A stretch of 6,901 bases of DNA. Origin: Bacteroidales bacterium UBA4417 (lineage in GTDB: Bacteria; Bacteroidota; Bacteroidia; Bacteroidales; UBA4417). A model generated the notes under the pieces. The model searched no databases. It was not told the origin of the DNA and was given only the letters and a program-made list of their open reading frames with translations. The stretch lies in contig DGQJ01000142.1 of the NCBI GenBank assembly GCA_002389705.1, positions 7,074 to 13,974 of the forward strand, given 5' to 3'. Shown here one piece after another: positions 6,171-6,901 of the stretch. How positions within the stretch are numbered: position 1 is the stretch's first letter; each line of letters opens with the position of its first letter. The position numbers and the translations under genes are program-made.

Positions 6171-6368
6171 ACGCGTCGTTTAAACCTCGGATCTGATTTT
6201 TTTACAGGGCTGAATTCATTATATATTGCTGACTTTATGTACAATTCAGGTCTATGATTTAGATTCTGCAAAAGCGACACAAAATGATAAGGTGAACTAT
6301 AAGCAGTGATCAGAGTTTCCCTGATCATCAGAAAATTAAATGCGCTGGATTTAACTGTGGAGGCTGGT
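6171..6368. other. Convergent intergenic region with an inverted repeat
   Basis: These 198 bases separate the ends of the sulfatase (+) and the hydrolase (-). TGATCAG (6307-6313) and CTGATCA (6321-6327) form a 7-bp hairpin with a 7-base loop. No T-run follows on either strand, so it is not a standard intrinsic terminator, though it could stabilise or end converging transcripts. A short - strand frame overlapping this region has no recognisable protein features. Confidence 0.5.
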
Positions 6369-6901
6369 TTACTTTTCAACTCCTGTAATTATTTTAGCCA
6401 CCTTATCCCTCATTTCGAGAAATGCTGGTCTTAGCGGGGTGTCGCCATCAGTTCCATAATTAACTATCATAGCCATAATGGCGTTGTGATGCGGGAAATA
6501 GTCGAGGTCGGCACTGTAACTCAGGTCGCGGCCTCGGTGTCCCCAGGCAAAATCTTTTTCGGGATCGCCGATGTCAATAAAATCTTTAAAGCAAGAAACC
6601 CCAAGGTGCTTTCTTGATTCAATGGTAGGGTGAAAAACCAGCATCTGGTCGAGCGAGGCCTGTGTAAGCAAGGTTTTCTGAACAAATAAGGCATCGATAA
6701 AGCGGTACATATCCCAAACGGTACTGTACACGCCTCCATATCCATTTCCGCTGCCGGTGTTCCAGTTCGAAAGGTTTTCGATATTTCCGTTGTTGTACAG
6801 ATCGTAATAGCCCTGGGCTACTTTTCCTTCGGGCAGTGGGTCATCGTAAAACGAGTAGGTGTCCTGCAAGCCAAGCTGGTCTATCACTTCCTCGTGCAGC
6901 A
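6369..6901 (-). CDS. Serine hydrolase of the beta-lactamase (class C) family, C-terminal part
   Basis: The gene enters from the right edge on the - strand, so its start and the catalytic Ser-x-x-Lys and Tyr-x-Asn motifs lie outside the window. About 176 codons are visible, ending with TAA at 6369-6371. The visible part begins LHEEVIDQLGLQDTYSF, equivalent to the IFePLGMkdT block that follows Tyr-x-Asn in this family. It continues with GYGGVYSTVWDMYRFIDAL (the G-G-x-x-S/T block). WGHRGRDLSYSADLDYFP follows, in which His-Arg-Gly (6531-6539) takes the place of the Lys-Thr-Gly third motif, as in many esterase and peptidase members. FPHHNAIMAMIVNYG is the last core strand. Members include penicillin-binding carboxypeptidases, esterases and amidases, and the substrate cannot be told from this part. 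GTG 6885-6887 is internal, not a start. A decayed relative lies at 4030-4187. Confidence 0.88.
   Translation of the reverse strand, partial: LHEEVIDQLGLQDTYSFYDDPLPEGKVAQGYYDLYNNGNIENLSNWNTGSGNGYGGVYSTVWDMYRFIDALFVQKTLLTQASLDQMLVFHPTIESRKHLGVSCFKDFIDIGDPEKDFAWGHRGRDLSYSADLDYFPHHNAIMAMIVNYGTDGDTPLRPAFLEMRDKVAKIITGVEK

Noticed and set aside
6167..6379. 70-aa frame on the - strand in the gap after the hydrolase
   Set aside because: It overlaps the hydrolase end, has no promoter or ribosome site and no recognisable composition or domain.

Overview
The window looks like chromosomal DNA of a member of the Bacteroidota. The evidence is indirect but consistent. A perfect TAnnTTTG promoter element (TATCTTTG) sits just before the sulfatase. 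Most genes lack a Shine-Dalgarno sequence and have A-rich leaders. There is an FSQ-type signal peptide and there are short lipoprotein signal peptides. The threonyl-tRNA synthetase, IF3 and L20 sequences also fit this phylum. No species can be named from the sequence alone.

Left part (1-1731, + strand): the conserved translation cluster thrS (3' end only) - infC - rpmI - rplT, closed by a strong intrinsic terminator at 1704-1731. infC has no ATG, GTG or TTG start in the right place. The best start is a rare AUA at 406 behind a strong AAGGAG, which recalls the AUU start through which E. coli IF3 controls its own synthesis. A small tandem repeat (five units of CAGCCTAA) lies between infC and rpmI, and a hairpin followed by an A-tract lies between rpmI and rplT.

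Middle part (1732-3973, + strand): two cell-envelope genes. The first is an exported, probable outer-membrane beta-barrel protein of about 400 aa that resembles the DUF3187 family. The second is a short cyclophilin-type peptidyl-prolyl isomerase with a lipoprotein-like signal peptide.

Right part (3974-6901): a non-coding stretch holds the decayed remains of a serine hydrolase (beta-lactamase family) gene on the - strand. Next comes a complete type I arylsulfatase of the AtsA kind with a lipoprotein signal peptide. Its promoter is overlapped by a perfect 11-bp inverted repeat. It is followed, convergently, by the C-terminal part of an intact serine hydrolase gene on the - strand that runs off the window. 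The relic and the intact hydrolase are recognisably related (about 72% identity by eye over 100 ungapped bases), so related hydrolase copies once lay on both sides of the sulfatase.

The genes form a housekeeping translation operon followed by unrelated, separately transcribed envelope and scavenging genes. I see no CRISPR array, transposase, phage gene, tRNA or rRNA, and nothing that amounts to a new defence or mobile system. The most unusual items are the infC start codon, the hydrolase relic and the palindromic sulfatase promoter.
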